A DNA stretch of 64,000 nt from Amycolatopsis sp. 195334CR. Lineage in GTDB: Bacteria > Actinomycetota > Actinomycetes > Mycobacteriales > Pseudonocardiaceae. The notes under the pieces are model-generated. The model did no database searches. It was not told where the DNA came from and saw nothing but the letters and a program-made list of their open reading frames with translations. The translations under genes were made by a program, and so were the position numbers. The stretch lies in contig NZ_JAFJMJ010000001.1 in NCBI RefSeq assembly GCF_017309385.1, forward strand, positions 4,766,411 through 4,830,410, in the 5' to 3' direction. Positions 44,123 to 53,194 of the stretch are shown piece after piece (the first letter of the stretch is position 1; each line of letters begins with the position of its first letter).

Positions 44123-44688
44123 GCACCCGATCTTGCCAGCCAGGTGTCGGCCTCGCGCTGACCGCGGAGCCGGACCACCACCAGGTCCGGGTGCCGGTTC
44201 TCGGTGATCAGCCGCGCCACCCTGGCCCGGATCCACGCGTGCCGCCGCCAGGACTCCCGGACGATGTGGTCGCGGTCGGTGAAGAAGGTGTGCAGCGGGC
44301 TTTCGAGGTTGCCGCCCTCGATGGGCCTGCCGCGGCCGAAGCGGCGCTGGACCGTGCGGTTGATCACCCTGGCCGTGGTGAGCCAGCGCGGGTGGTCGAG
44401 CCAGACCAGTACCTGGGTGCGGGCGGTCAGCTGTTCCCTGACCTCCTCGCCCTGCCACTCGATCGACCACGCGTCGCCGTCGACGTAGGCGAGCACCTTC
44501 TCCTCCCAGTCGGGTAGCACGGTCCAGTTCGGCCCGTGGAAGAAGGACTCGAACTGGACGAACGGCAGGCCCAGCCGGTCGCTGAGCTGCTCCGCCAGCG
44601 TGGTTTTCCCGGCGCCGGGGGCACCGGCCACCGCGATTCGCCGGGGCCGGTCGATGGGCATGGGGTCGGTCGGTCCGAGCAGGCGCAT
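44086..44688 (-). CDS. P-loop nucleotide kinase-like protein
   Basis: The protein has 200 residues. Walker A GAPGAGKTTLAEQL and a FESFFHGPNWTVLPDWEEK segment resemble small adenylate-kinase/topology-modulation (FlaR-like) proteins. RRHAWIRARV in the C-terminal half supplies basic lid residues. Function is not assigned. A TAGATT seven bases before the ATG suggests a leaderless transcript. An internal ATG at 44661 is an alternative. Confidence 0.8.
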   Translation of the reverse strand: MRLLGPTDPMPIDRPRRIAVAGAPGAGKTTLAEQLSDRLGLPFVQFESFFHGPNWTVLPDWEEKVLAYVDGDAWSIEWQGEEVREQLTARTQVLVWLDHPRWLTTARVINRTVQRRFGRGRPIEGGNLESPLHTFFTDRDHIVRESWRRHAWIRARVARLITENRHPDLVVVRLRGQREADTWLARSGAWLKPCTSPDWS

Positions 44689-44724
44689 GGCCCAAATCTA
44701 ACGGCATATGGCCGTCCGACTATT

Positions 44725-44739
44725 TGACAATGACGTTCA
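44725..44739 (+). promoter_or_regulatory. Candidate Zur box
   Basis: TGACAATGACGTTCA matches the actinobacterial Zur consensus TGAAAATGATTTTCA at 12 of 15 positions (my hand comparison). It lies 46 bases upstream of the FecCD-type permease start, in a rare A/T-rich patch. Confidence 0.45.
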
Positions 44740-44784
44740 TGTTCGGCAACTCTGCGTCGGGCGAACGGCGGAGGCGACGTGTTC

Positions 44785-45855
44785 ATGGGGAAAACCCGGC
44801 AGGCCGGGGAAAAACGGGGTGCGGGACGGGACGCGGTGGTGGTCGCCGCCGGGCTGGGGGCGGTGCTGGTCGCGTCGGTCGTGCTGGCGATCGGCCTGGG
44901 GTCGGCGGTGATCGCGCCGGCGGACACCGCGCGGTACCTGTGGGCCGCGCTGGTCGGCGACGGCATCCCGGCCGAGGAGTTCACCCGCTACCAGATCATC
45001 TGGCAGGTGCGCACACCGCGCGTGCTGCTGGCCGCGGTGATCGGCGCCGGGCTCGGCGCGGTCGGCGTGGCGATCCAGGCGATGGTGCGCAACGCACTGG
45101 CGGATCCGTTCATCCTCGGCGTTTCGTCCGGGGCTTCGGTGGGCGCGGTCGCGGTGACCTCGTTCGGCGCCTTCGCCGTGTTCGGCATCTACGCGGTGTC
45201 GATCGGCGCCTTCCTGGGCGCACTGCTGGCGTCCGTGCTGGTCTACGTGGCGGCCCGGTCGCGCGCCGGGATCACCCCGCTGCGGCTGGTGCTCACCGGG
45301 GTCGCGCTCGCCTTCGGCTTCGAGGCGGTGATGAGCCTGATCATCTACTTCGCGCCGGACAGCGAGGCCACCAGCACGGTGCTGTACTGGACGATGGGCA
45401 GCTTCGGCGGCGCGACCTGGGGTTCGCTGCCGGTGGTGGCGTTCGCGGTGGTCGCCGGGGTGGTGCTGCTGCGGCGGTACGCGCGCAGCCTGGACGTGCT
45501 GTCCCTCGGCGACGAGACCGCCGCCAGCCTCGGCGTGCGCACGGAAACCCTGCGGCGCGGGCTCTTCGTGCTGACCGCGGTGGTCACCGGCGCGATGGTC
45601 GCGGTGAGCGGCGCGATCGGGTTTGTCGGCCTGGTGATCCCGCACCTGGTGCGGATCGTGTTCGGCGCTTCGCACGCGCGGGTGCTGCTGATCGCGCCGC
45701 TCGCGGGGGCGATCTTCATGGTCTGGGTGGATCTGGCCGCGCGCACCGTGGTCGCGCCCCGCGAACTGCCGCTCGGGGTGATCACCGCGCTGATCGGCGT
45801 GCCGGTTTTCGTCACCCTGATGCGGCGTCGCGGCTACCTGTTCGGAGGGCGTTGA
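44785..45855 (+). CDS. FecCD-type metallophore ABC permease
   Basis: The protein has 356 residues and about ten membrane helices. It has family-typical RTPRVLLAAVIGAGLGAVGV, NALADPFILGVSSGASVGA and FVGLVIPHLVRI. It forms the homodimeric channel for siderophore-, haem- or cobalamin-type cargo. ATG is chosen because a GGAGG lies ten bases upstream; the in-frame GTG at 44779 is too close to it. It is followed by its ATPase after one base. Confidence 0.93.
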   Translation: MGKTRQAGEKRGAGRDAVVVAAGLGAVLVASVVLAIGLGSAVIAPADTARYLWAALVGDGIPAEEFTRYQIIWQVRTPRVLLAAVIGAGLGAVGVAIQAMVRNALADPFILGVSSGASVGAVAVTSFGAFAVFGIYAVSIGAFLGALLASVLVYVAARSRAGITPLRLVLTGVALAFGFEAVMSLIIYFAPDSEATSTVLYWTMGSFGGATWGSLPVVAFAVVAGVVLLRRYARSLDVLSLGDETAASLGVRTETLRRGLFVLTAVVTGAMVAVSGAIGFVGLVIPHLVRIVFGASHARVLLIAPLAGAIFMVWVDLAARTVVAPRELPLGVITALIGVPVFVTLMRRRGYLFGGR

Positions 45856-45856
45856 G

Positions 45857-46642
45857 GTGGAACTCCGCTTCGAGGACGTAAGTGTTGCGCTGCAAGGGAA
45901 AACCCTGGTCGACAAGCTGGGCCTGGTGGCGGGTTCCGGGCAGGTCACCGGGCTCGTCGGGCCCAACGGCTCGGGCAAGTCGACCGCGCTGCGCTGCGTG
46001 TACGGCGCGCTGAAGCCGAGCGGTGGCGCGGTGTGGCTGGGGGACACGGCGTTGGCCGAACTCGGGCACCGCCGTGCCGCGCGGGCCGTCGCCGCGCTGA
46101 CGCAGGAAAGCAGCAGCGAGTTCGACTTCACCGTCGCCGAACTCGTGGAGATGGGCCGATTTCCGCACCTCACCGGCAACCAGGCGCTGACCACCCGGGA
46201 AAAGGAGCTGTGCCGCGACGCGATGGACCGGCTCGACGTCGCGCACCTGGCCGAACGCGGGGTGCTGACGCTGTCCGGCGGGGAACGCCAGCGCGTGCTG
46301 ATCGCGCGAGCGCTGGTGCAGGAACCGGCCGTGCTGGTGCTGGACGAACCGACCAACCACCTCGACGTCCGGCACCAGATCGAACTGCTGTCGCTGCTGC
46401 GGACGCTCGGCCTGACCGTGCTCGTGGTGCTGCACGACCTCAACCTCGCGGCGGCGGTGTGCGACCGCATCGGCGTGCTGTCGGCCGGTTCGCTGGTCCG
46501 CGCCGGGACTCCGGCCGAGGTGCTCACCGCCGACCTCGTGCGCGAGGTGTTCGGCGTCGAGGTGACCGTGGTGGACCATCCGCTCACCGGCGACCCGCAA
46601 CTGCTCTACGCCCTGACCAGTGACAGAAGGAGTTCGGTGTGA
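45857..46642 (+). CDS. FecE-type metallophore ABC ATPase
   Basis: The protein has 261 residues from a GTG. Walker A GPNGSGKST, signature LSGGERQRV and Walker B VLVLDEPTNHLD are intact. It powers the adjacent permease and overlaps the binding-protein start by four bases (GTGA). Confidence 0.95.
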   Translation: MELRFEDVSVALQGKTLVDKLGLVAGSGQVTGLVGPNGSGKSTALRCVYGALKPSGGAVWLGDTALAELGHRRAARAVAALTQESSSEFDFTVAELVEMGRFPHLTGNQALTTREKELCRDAMDRLDVAHLAERGVLTLSGGERQRVLIARALVQEPAVLVLDEPTNHLDVRHQIELLSLLRTLGLTVLVVLHDLNLAAAVCDRIGVLSAGSLVRAGTPAEVLTADLVREVFGVEVTVVDHPLTGDPQLLYALTSDRRSSV

Positions 46643-47628
46643 ACAAGAAGAAGGCGGGTCCCGTCCTGGCGGCGGCGCTGCTGCTCTCGGGGCTTTCGGC
46701 GTGTGGCGCGGAGGTCGAAGGCGGTGCGCCGGCGGCGCGGGAGACGGTGGTGAAGCGGTGCGGGGAGGACGTCCGGTACAAGACCCCGCAGCGGTCGGTG
46801 GTCTACGAGGCGGGCAGCGCGGACAAGATGTTCGCGCTCGGGCTGACCGACCACGTGCACGGGTACGTGATGCCGCCGGCGAACCCGCCGGTGCAGGAAT
46901 CCCCGTATGCCGCGGAATACGCGAAGGTGCAGTTCCTCGGCGACGACCTGCTCAACCGCGAACTCGTGGTCGACGCGCAGGCCGATTTTGTGGTGGCGGG
47001 CTGGAATTCGGGGTTCAGCGACCAGCGCGGCATCACCCCGGCGATCCTGGACGGGCTCGGCATCCAGAGCTTCATGCACAGCGAATCCTGTTTCAACTAC
47101 CCGAAGTTCCCGGAGAAGGTGACGCCGTTCGAAGGCCTGTACACGGATCTGGAGCGGATGGGGCAGATCTTCGGCGTGGCCGACCGGGCGCAGCGGCTGG
47201 TCGCCGAGTACCGGGGCCGGGTGGACCAGGTGGTCGCCGCGGCGCCGAAGGGTGAGCCGGTGAAGGTGTTCCTCTACGACTCGGGCACCGACCAGGCCTC
47301 GACCGCCGGGAACCAGGTGCCGCCCAACGACATCATCCGGTTCGCCGGCGGCCGCAACATCTTCGACGGGGTGGACGCGCGCTGGACCAAGGTCGGCTGG
47401 GAGGCGGTGGTCGACGCGCAGCCGGAGGTGGTGGTGATCCTCGACTACGGCGACAAGCCGGCGCAGGAGAAGATCGACTTCCTGAAGTCCTCGCCCGCGA
47501 CCGCGCAACTGCCCGCCGTGGTGAACAACAAGTTCTACGTGCTGGACTACAACGAGGGCATCAGCGGCCCGCGCAACATCAACGGCCTGGAGGGTTTCGC
47601 CAAGTACCTGCGCGAATTCCAGCGTTAA
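46639..47628 (+). CDS. FecB-type substrate-binding lipoprotein
   Basis: The protein has 329 residues from a GTG. A lipobox GLSAC lies near residue 22, followed by a class III binding protein with NRELVVDAQADFVVAGW, TEEMGQIFGV-like helices and PEVVVILDY. Cargo is a metal-chelate. The upstream Zur-like box suggests a zincophore rather than a ferric siderophore. Amycolatopsis is known to make the zincophore EDDS, so this is a reasonable but unproven link. Confidence 0.9.
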   Translation: MNKKKAGPVLAAALLLSGLSACGAEVEGGAPAARETVVKRCGEDVRYKTPQRSVVYEAGSADKMFALGLTDHVHGYVMPPANPPVQESPYAAEYAKVQFLGDDLLNRELVVDAQADFVVAGWNSGFSDQRGITPAILDGLGIQSFMHSESCFNYPKFPEKVTPFEGLYTDLERMGQIFGVADRAQRLVAEYRGRVDQVVAAAPKGEPVKVFLYDSGTDQASTAGNQVPPNDIIRFAGGRNIFDGVDARWTKVGWEAVVDAQPEVVVILDYGDKPAQEKIDFLKSSPATAQLPAVVNNKFYVLDYNEGISGPRNINGLEGFAKYLREFQR

Positions 47629-48569
47629 CCCCGAACGCGCGCGACGACGCACCGATAGGGGAGGGACCGGGTTTCCCGGATCGGGGCCGGGCTGCCGTCG
47701 GAGCAGGCGGTGTCCAGGTAGAGGTGGCGCACTTCGTACGGGTAGCCGTCGGGGTGGCCGGGCGGGAAGACGTCCCAGGCGAGCGGGTCCTCGCGGAGGA
47801 GGCGGGCGTCGTCGCGGGTGCGCGGGTCGGCGAGCAGGAGGGACCACATCGCGTCGTCGGTGGTGGCGGGGATCTCCGGGTGGGTGGGCAGCAGGATCGA
47901 GGCGAGGCCGCGGACCACCGCGTTGGGCACCACGTTCTCCCAGGTGCACAGGTAGTCCGCTTCGCCGGCGGCGAGTTCGGCCAGGTAGGCGGCGGTGTCC
48001 CGATCGGTGTGGACCTCGCCGTCGACCAGGCGCAGCCGGGCCAGCGTCGCGGGCGCGGGCTCGGTCAGCCGGGCGTGGGCCCGGCCGCTGCGCACGAAGG
48101 ACTCCAGGTGGTCCAGCTTCAGCGCGCCCCGGCGGCCACGCAGTACCGACGGCCCGCCGGCCTCCACCGCCAGCACGTCCTCTACGTCGACGCCGTGCTC
48201 GGCGAGCAGCGGCTTCAGCTCGCGGATCTGCCGGACGCCCAGTTCGTGGTGGTCCAGCCCGCCGACGCCTTCGAAGGTGTGGCTGAACGGCAGGTGCCCG
48301 AGGTCGTGCACCAGCGCGGCGACCCTGGCCGCCTGGTCGTCCGGGGCGAAGTGCGCGACCAGCGACAGCAGCCCGAGGCTGTGCTCCAGCCGGGTGTAGG
48401 TCTGGTGCGTGGTGACCGCGGCCGCCCCGGCGTGCGCGACGAACTGCAGCCGCCGCACCGGGCGGCACCGCAGCAGGCGCCGCTCCACCGGGGTCAGCCG
48501 GAACTCCACCGCCCACAGGGGATCGGCGTACCGCTCCGACCGGCCGAGGATCCCGGCAACCGCGTTCAC
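47625..48569 (-). CDS. HD-domain phosphohydrolase
   Basis: The protein has 314 residues from a GTG. Metal-binding HD residues appear in TRLEHSLGLLSLVAH, VHDLGHLPFSHTFEG and a later Asp in LDHLESFVR. The arrangement resembles dNTP triphosphohydrolase/YdhJ-like HD proteins. The nucleotide substrate is not predictable. It overlaps the binding-protein end by four bases. Confidence 0.87.
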   Translation of the reverse strand: MNAVAGILGRSERYADPLWAVEFRLTPVERRLLRCRPVRRLQFVAHAGAAAVTTHQTYTRLEHSLGLLSLVAHFAPDDQAARVAALVHDLGHLPFSHTFEGVGGLDHHELGVRQIRELKPLLAEHGVDVEDVLAVEAGGPSVLRGRRGALKLDHLESFVRSGRAHARLTEPAPATLARLRLVDGEVHTDRDTAAYLAELAAGEADYLCTWENVVPNAVVRGLASILLPTHPEIPATTDDAMWSLLLADPRTRDDARLLREDPLAWDVFPPGHPDGYPYEVRHLYLDTACSDGSPAPIRETRSLPYRCVVARVRG

Positions 48570-48612
48570 GCCCCGAGCGTATCCAAGGCAGCCGAACCAA
48601 GGGGGACATCAC

Positions 48613-49593
48613 ATGCGAGGCCGGATCCTGCTCGCCGCGCTGCTCGGCGCGGCCCTGACCGTCACACCGGCCCAAGCCGCCGAAGCGGGCTGCACCTGGA
48701 CCGAAACGCCGATCCCGGGCGCCGACACCTGGGGCACCACGCACGTGGCCGGTGGCACCGGCACCGGGAACTACGCCGGATCGGTGCGCCGCGTGGAGAA
48801 CGACCAGCTGGTGGTGCAGCTGGTGCTGTGGGCCGGCACCGACGCGCCCGGCCGCACGCAGCTGCCGCCACCGGGGTACCAGCAGGCCGCCGCGGTGGAC
48901 CAGAACGCGGCGGGCACCGTGCTGGTCCGGGCCTACGCCCTCGACCAGACCGGTGCCGCCGTCTTCCGCTATCACGACCTCGGCGGCTACGAAGCGCTGA
49001 CCGGGTTCAAGCGCGTCGACCCGGTGGCGATCAACGACCGCGGTGACGTGCTCCTCACGGCGTTCGTGGACAACCGGACCGAGGCCGTGGTGTGGCCCGG
49101 CGACGGCACCCCGCCGGTGGTGCTCGACCTCCCCGCGGACAACTACGTGGTCCAGGCCACCGACCTCGACAACGACGGCACGGTCCTGCTCCACCTCGCC
49201 CAGGGCCCGCACCTGTGGCGAGCCGGGATGCTCACCCCGCTGGCCACGCCGCCGGGGTACCGGCTGACCGCCGCCACCTCGCTGCGCGGCGGCCTCGCCA
49301 CCGGGTACACCCGCGGCCTCGACGAGGTGGCGACCTACCAGGCCCTGCTCTGGGCCGATCCGGCGAACCCCGAGCCGATCAAGGGGGCCGCCATCGCCGA
49401 CGAGGTCAACGCCGGCGGCCAGGTGATCGGCCGGGACGCCGGGTTCGCCGACGCCGTCTGGCAGCGCACCACCTTCGTCGACCACTTCCCGCAGAACGCC
49501 TTGCCCACCAGGGTTTTCGACGACGGCAGCATGCTCGCCGAGCGCACCGGCGGCTACTCGGTCTGGCGCGGCGCCTGCGTCGGGTCCAGTTAG
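48613..49593 (+). CDS. Secreted HAF-repeat-like protein
   Basis: The protein has 326 residues. A signal peptide ends near AQAAEA (about residue 24). The rest is made of repeats ending in VAINDRGDVLLTAF-, DLDNDGTVLLHL- and EVNAGGQVIGRD-like strands, reminiscent of HAF extracellular repeats that build a propeller. There is no enzyme motif. It is probably a secreted binding or structural protein. Confidence 0.78.
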   Translation: MRGRILLAALLGAALTVTPAQAAEAGCTWTETPIPGADTWGTTHVAGGTGTGNYAGSVRRVENDQLVVQLVLWAGTDAPGRTQLPPPGYQQAAAVDQNAAGTVLVRAYALDQTGAAVFRYHDLGGYEALTGFKRVDPVAINDRGDVLLTAFVDNRTEAVVWPGDGTPPVVLDLPADNYVVQATDLDNDGTVLLHLAQGPHLWRAGMLTPLATPPGYRLTAATSLRGGLATGYTRGLDEVATYQALLWADPANPEPIKGAAIADEVNAGGQVIGRDAGFADAVWQRTTFVDHFPQNALPTRVFDDGSMLAERTGGYSVWRGACVGSS

Positions 49594-50366
49594 GACAGCA
49601 TGCCGCCGTCGACCCGGAGCACGACACCGGTGACGTAGGAGGCCCGGTCGCTGAGCAGCCACGCGGCCGCCTCGGCGACCTCCGCCGGGTCGGCGGCGCG
49701 GCCCAGCGGCGTCCCCGCGTTGAGCCGGTCGATGACGCCCGGCGAGGCCTTGTCCCAGTCGAGCAGCATCTCGGTGAGCGTGGTGCCCGGCGCCACGGCG
49801 TTCACCCGGATGCCCACCGGGCCGTAGGTGGCCGCGGCCGAGGCGGTGAGGCTGTTCACCCCGCTCTTCATCGCGCCGTACGAGGGCAGCTCCGGATTGG
49901 CCATCAGGCTGCCGACGCTGGTGTTGTGCACGATGGCGCCGGTGCCCGCGGTCGCCCGGATCGCCGCGACCTCGGCGACCATGGCCAGCCAGGGGGCCTT
50001 CAGGTTGACCGCGTACACGTGGTCGAAGTCGGCTTCGGTGGTCTGGTCCATCGGTCCGGGCGGGGCGTTGGTGGCGGCGTTGTTGAAGGCCACGTCGAGG
50101 CGCCCGTGCAGGTCGACCGCGCGGTTCACCGCGGCGCGCACGCTGTCCGGGTCGGCGAGGTCGCAGACCACGTAGTCGGCCGTGCCGCCGTCCGCGCGGA
50201 TCTCCTCGGTGACCGCCTTGAGCTGGGTTTCGGTGCGGGCGGCGAGCACGACACGAGCGCCTTCGCGGGCGAACAGCCTGGCCGCGGCGGCGCCGATGCC
50301 GCGCCCGGCGCCGGTGATGAAGGCGACCTTGTCGTCGAGCAGGCCGGTGGTGGTTGTCGTAGTCAT
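49590..50366 (-). CDS. SDR-family oxidoreductase
   Basis: The protein has 258 residues of classical SDR: TGAGRGIG, NNAA, catalytic Ser in HNTSVGS, and YGAMK with Tyr and Lys. The C-terminal VTGVVLRVDGG is standard. It diverges from an XRE/MmyB regulator with a near-perfect 31-base palindrome between them, the usual layout for this regulator family. Confidence 0.93.
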   Translation of the reverse strand: MTTTTTTGLLDDKVAFITGAGRGIGAAAARLFAREGARVVLAARTETQLKAVTEEIRADGGTADYVVCDLADPDSVRAAVNRAVDLHGRLDVAFNNAATNAPPGPMDQTTEADFDHVYAVNLKAPWLAMVAEVAAIRATAGTGAIVHNTSVGSLMANPELPSYGAMKSGVNSLTASAAATYGPVGIRVNAVAPGTTLTEMLLDWDKASPGVIDRLNAGTPLGRAADPAEVAEAAAWLLSDRASYVTGVVLRVDGGMLS

Positions 50367-50393
50367 GCTTCGAGCCTGCGTCGGAGCGCCGCG

Positions 50394-50424
50394 CTCAGCC
50401 AGGCATCGGCGATACCTGGCTGAG
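50394..50424. promoter_or_regulatory. Operator between SDR and MmyB-type regulator
   Basis: Arms CTCAGCCAGG and CCTGGCTGAG are perfect. Inside, ATCG and CGAT continue the symmetry about base 50409. It is placed 28 bases from each start. Confidence 0.8.
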
Positions 50425-50452
50425 CCCGCCGCGGCACGCGCACACTGGGGAG

Positions 50453-51304
50453 GTGGATCGAGCGGAACTGGCCGGCTTCCTGCGCAGCAGGCGGGAGCGG
50501 ATCACCCCGGCCGACGTGGGACTTCCCGCCGGTCGCCGCCGCCGGACGCCGGGGGTGCGGCGCGAGGAGGTGGCGCAGCTGGCGTTCATCTCGAACGAGT
50601 ACTACACACGGCTGGAGCAGGCCAAGGCCCCGCGCCCGTCGCGCGAGGTGCTGGCCGGGTTGGCCCGCGCGCTGCGCCTGTCCGACGCCGAACGCGACTA
50701 CCTGCACCACCTCGCCGGCGCCCCGCCCGGCCCGCCGCCTGGACCTTCGCGCGAGGTGCGGCCGAGCATCCTCGCCCTGCTGGACCGGCTGCCGACGGCC
50801 GCCGCGGTGGTGCTGTCCGCCGCGTACGAGGTGATCGCCTGGAACCCGCTCGCCGCCGCACTGATGGAGGACTTCTCGGCGTTGTCGCGCCGGGACCGCA
50901 ACCTGCTCCGCCGCGCGTTCCTCGAACCACGTCCCGAGGGCGTGCGGTTGTACGGCGTCGCCGACGGTGAGGAGTTCGCCGAGAGCGCGGTCCGGCACCT
51001 GCGGGCCGTCGCCGCGCGGTACCCCGACGACCCGGAACTGACCGCGCTGATCGCCGAACTCCGGGACGGCAGCGCCCACTTCGCGCGCCTGTGGGACGCG
51101 CGCGAAGTGAACGCCCGGCCGAACCTGTGCAAGACCTTCCACCACCCGGTGGTCGGCTCGATCACCGTGGTCTGCGACGTGCTCGACATCGCCGACCGCG
51201 ACCAGCGCGTGGTGATCTACACCGCCGAACCGGGGTCGCCGTCGGAGGAGGCGCTGCGGCTGCTCTCGGTGGTCGGCACCCAGCGGCTCGACGTGCCCGG
51301 CTGA
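50453..51304 (+). CDS. XRE-family regulator with MmyB-like ligand domain
   Basis: The protein has 283 residues from a GTG preceded by GGGGAG. The helix-turn-helix has RRRTPGVRREEVAQLAFISNEYYTRLEQ, split here, and PSREVLAGLARAL. The PAS-like MmyB domain includes YEVIAWNPLAAALM and NLCKTFHHPVVG. Relatives bind fatty acids and control adjacent SDR genes. Its last 88 bases overlap a convergent membrane-protein gene, which is unusually long for a tail overlap. Confidence 0.9.
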   Translation: MDRAELAGFLRSRRERITPADVGLPAGRRRRTPGVRREEVAQLAFISNEYYTRLEQAKAPRPSREVLAGLARALRLSDAERDYLHHLAGAPPGPPPGPSREVRPSILALLDRLPTAAAVVLSAAYEVIAWNPLAAALMEDFSALSRRDRNLLRRAFLEPRPEGVRLYGVADGEEFAESAVRHLRAVAARYPDDPELTALIAELRDGSAHFARLWDAREVNARPNLCKTFHHPVVGSITVVCDVLDIADRDQRVVIYTAEPGSPSEEALRLLSVVGTQRLDVPG

Positions 51305-52272
51305 TCCGGGCGCCCGCGGAAGAGCAGGCCGAGCCAGATCAGCCCGCCCATCACCGCGACCAGCAGGTACTCGATCACCGGGATGCGCACGATCTCCTGC
51401 AGGTCGCCGAGCGAGCGCGAGCCGTAGACCGCCACCGCCGCGGCGAGGTAACCGATCCCGATCGTCCACCGCGTGCGGAGGCCGAGGCCCAGCCCGTGCA
51501 TCTGGGTCACCACGAAGACCCCGAGGAAGCCGAACAGGAACATCGGCCACATCCCGTCCGGGCCCGAGTTCATCACCGCGACCAGCGTGCCGTGCACCGC
51601 CACCATCAGTTCCAGCGTCAGCGTCCACCAGCGGTTGGTGTGCGCGCGGGTGAAGAAGAGGCTGCCCTGGAACAGCAGCAGGAACATGTAGAAGAAGCCG
51701 ATCAGGTGACCGCTGGTGGTCTCCATCGGGTGGTACCAGAAGGTGTAGATGGCCGCCCAGCTGAACAGGTAACCGTGGTACTTGCGGGCGAACCGGACCA
51801 CCTCGGCCGACAGCGGCGCGCGGCGGCCGAAGAACAGCCCGCGGCGGCGGTTCTCCATCAGCAGCACCACGATCAGCAGCAGCACCACCGAGCCCTGCGA
51901 GCTGAAGATCGACACGTCCTGCGCCAGGCCGTCGTAGAACACCCGGGTCTGCACCTCGTGCAGGGCGATGAAGCCGAGGTTCGCGGCCAGCGCGATCACG
52001 TTCACCCGGTGCAGGCCGTTGGTGTAGCGGCGGACGTGCCGCTGGGCGTAGAAGATCAGCCACCACGAGACGAGCTGGTGGGCGGCGTACCCGAGCCAGG
52101 CCGAGGCCCTGGTCCAGAAGGTCGGGTCGGGCAGTTTCCAGTAGTACCAGGACGCGCCCTGGTCGGGGAGGAGGGTGACGTTCAGTCCCTGGCCCAGCAG
52201 CCAGACGAGCCCGGTCAGCACGACGGCGGCGGACACGCCCCAGAGCGGCAGCCACCGCGAATTGCTCAGCAT
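51217..52272 (-). CDS. Multi-spanning membrane protein of unknown function
   Basis: The protein has 351 residues from the ATG at 52272 (52281 is an alternative). About nine hydrophobic helices carry many Trp, Tyr and His (SWYYWKLPDPTFW, YHPMETTSGHLIGFFYMF). No family is recognised. The 48-base palindrome at its start and the divergent MarR gene suggest it is the regulator's target. The C-terminal 30 residues are low-complexity and antisense to the MmyB-type gene, so the true stop may matter little. Confidence 0.75.
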   Translation of the reverse strand: MLSNSRWLPLWGVSAAVVLTGLVWLLGQGLNVTLLPDQGASWYYWKLPDPTFWTRASAWLGYAAHQLVSWWLIFYAQRHVRRYTNGLHRVNVIALAANLGFIALHEVQTRVFYDGLAQDVSIFSSQGSVVLLLIVVLLMENRRRGLFFGRRAPLSAEVVRFARKYHGYLFSWAAIYTFWYHPMETTSGHLIGFFYMFLLLFQGSLFFTRAHTNRWWTLTLELMVAVHGTLVAVMNSGPDGMWPMFLFGFLGVFVVTQMHGLGLGLRTRWTIGIGYLAAAVAVYGSRSLGDLQEIVRIPVIEYLLVAVMGGLIWLGLLFRGRPDQPGTSSRWVPTTESSRSASSDGDPGSAV

Positions 52273-52309
52273 GCTGAACATTCTGCATAATGATCAGCAG
52301 GCTGAGCAA
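52262..52309. promoter_or_regulatory. 48-base nested palindrome, MarR operator
   Basis: Outer arms TTGCTCAGC and GCTGAGCAA and inner arms CTGAACATT and AATGATCAG (8 of 9) share one centre at 52285.5. It covers the start of the membrane-protein gene and precedes the MarR gene. Confidence 0.75.
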
Positions 52310-52324
52310 GTGGGGGGTGAGAGG

Positions 52325-52798
52325 ATGCTGGGCGTGCCGAGGAGAACCCGTCCGGTGGCGCCCGAAGAGGTGGACCCCGGAGATGTCAGTTCCTGGCCGA
52401 CCGGGCGGTTGCTCTCGGTGGCCGCCAGGGTGGTCGAATCGCGGTTCGACGACGTGCTCGCCGGGCTCGGGCTGACCCACGCCGGGTTGATCGTGCTGCA
52501 CCACCTGGACGCCGAACCGCGGTCGCAGCGGGAGCTGGCGGTGCTGTGCCGGGTGACCGACCAGACCATGAGCCGGACCATCGAGCGCCTGCAGCGCACC
52601 GGGTTCGTCGAGCGCTCGAACGATCCGGCGGACCGGCGGCGCACCATCGTCCGGCTGACCGAGGCCGGTGGCCGGGTGCTGGCGAGCGCGCGCCGTGAGG
52701 AGCGCGAGTCGGAGTCGTTGCTCGGTGTGGTCGACGACTACGACCACTTCCGGGCGCAGTTGCTGAAGCTGATCCGGCACGGGAGCGCCGGGCGGTAA
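52325..52798 (+). CDS. MarR-family regulator
   Basis: The protein has 157 residues from the ATG at 52325, after GGTGAGAGG. The winged helix SQRELAVLCRVTDQTMSRTIERLQ and wing RSNDPADRRRTIVRLTEAG are canonical. It probably represses the divergent membrane protein and itself through the nested palindrome. Confidence 0.92.
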   Translation: MLGVPRRTRPVAPEEVDPGDVSSWPTGRLLSVAARVVESRFDDVLAGLGLTHAGLIVLHHLDAEPRSQRELAVLCRVTDQTMSRTIERLQRTGFVERSNDPADRRRTIVRLTEAGGRVLASARREERESESLLGVVDDYDHFRAQLLKLIRHGSAGR

Positions 52799-52853
52799 CA
52801 CCGCGCCGAGCAGGGGCGACTACGGCCCTGAGGGGACGGACTGCGAGGCGCGG

Positions 52854-53093
52854 ATGAATCGGGATCTCCCAGCCGGTGCGCTGGACCGGCTGCTCGCGGC
52901 TTGGCGCGCGGAAATCGACAGCGTGCCCGTGCCGGAACTCGTTTCCACCGAACAGGCGCTGGTCATCATCACCAAGGCGGCGGGTTGCCCCTGTCGCTCC
53001 GGCCGGGGCCGCAGGCACGGCCCCGCGAGGAAGCGGATGGTGTGCCGCCCGATGGGCTTCCTCCGCACCCGGCGCGGCCGAACGGGCCGGTGA
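52854..53093 (+). CDS. Small basic hypothetical protein
   Basis: The protein has 79 residues. Codon third positions are G/C-rich as in real genes here. An N-terminal helix (LDRLLAAWRAEIDSV) precedes a basic, Cys-containing tail with CPCRSGRGRRHG and RKRMVCRPM. It could bind nucleic acid or metal, or be the 5' remnant of a longer gene. The ribosome site is poor. Confidence 0.45.
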   Translation: MNRDLPAGALDRLLAAWRAEIDSVPVPELVSTEQALVIITKAAGCPCRSGRGRRHGPARKRMVCRPMGFLRTRRGRTGR

Positions 53094-53194
53094 CGCCTCA
53101 GAACTCGGCCACGCGCTGTTCCTCGTCGGTCAGCGGCTCCGGCGTCGGGAGTCGCACCCGGCGGCGAACCGGCGAAGCGGGGTGGCGGTCCGGA

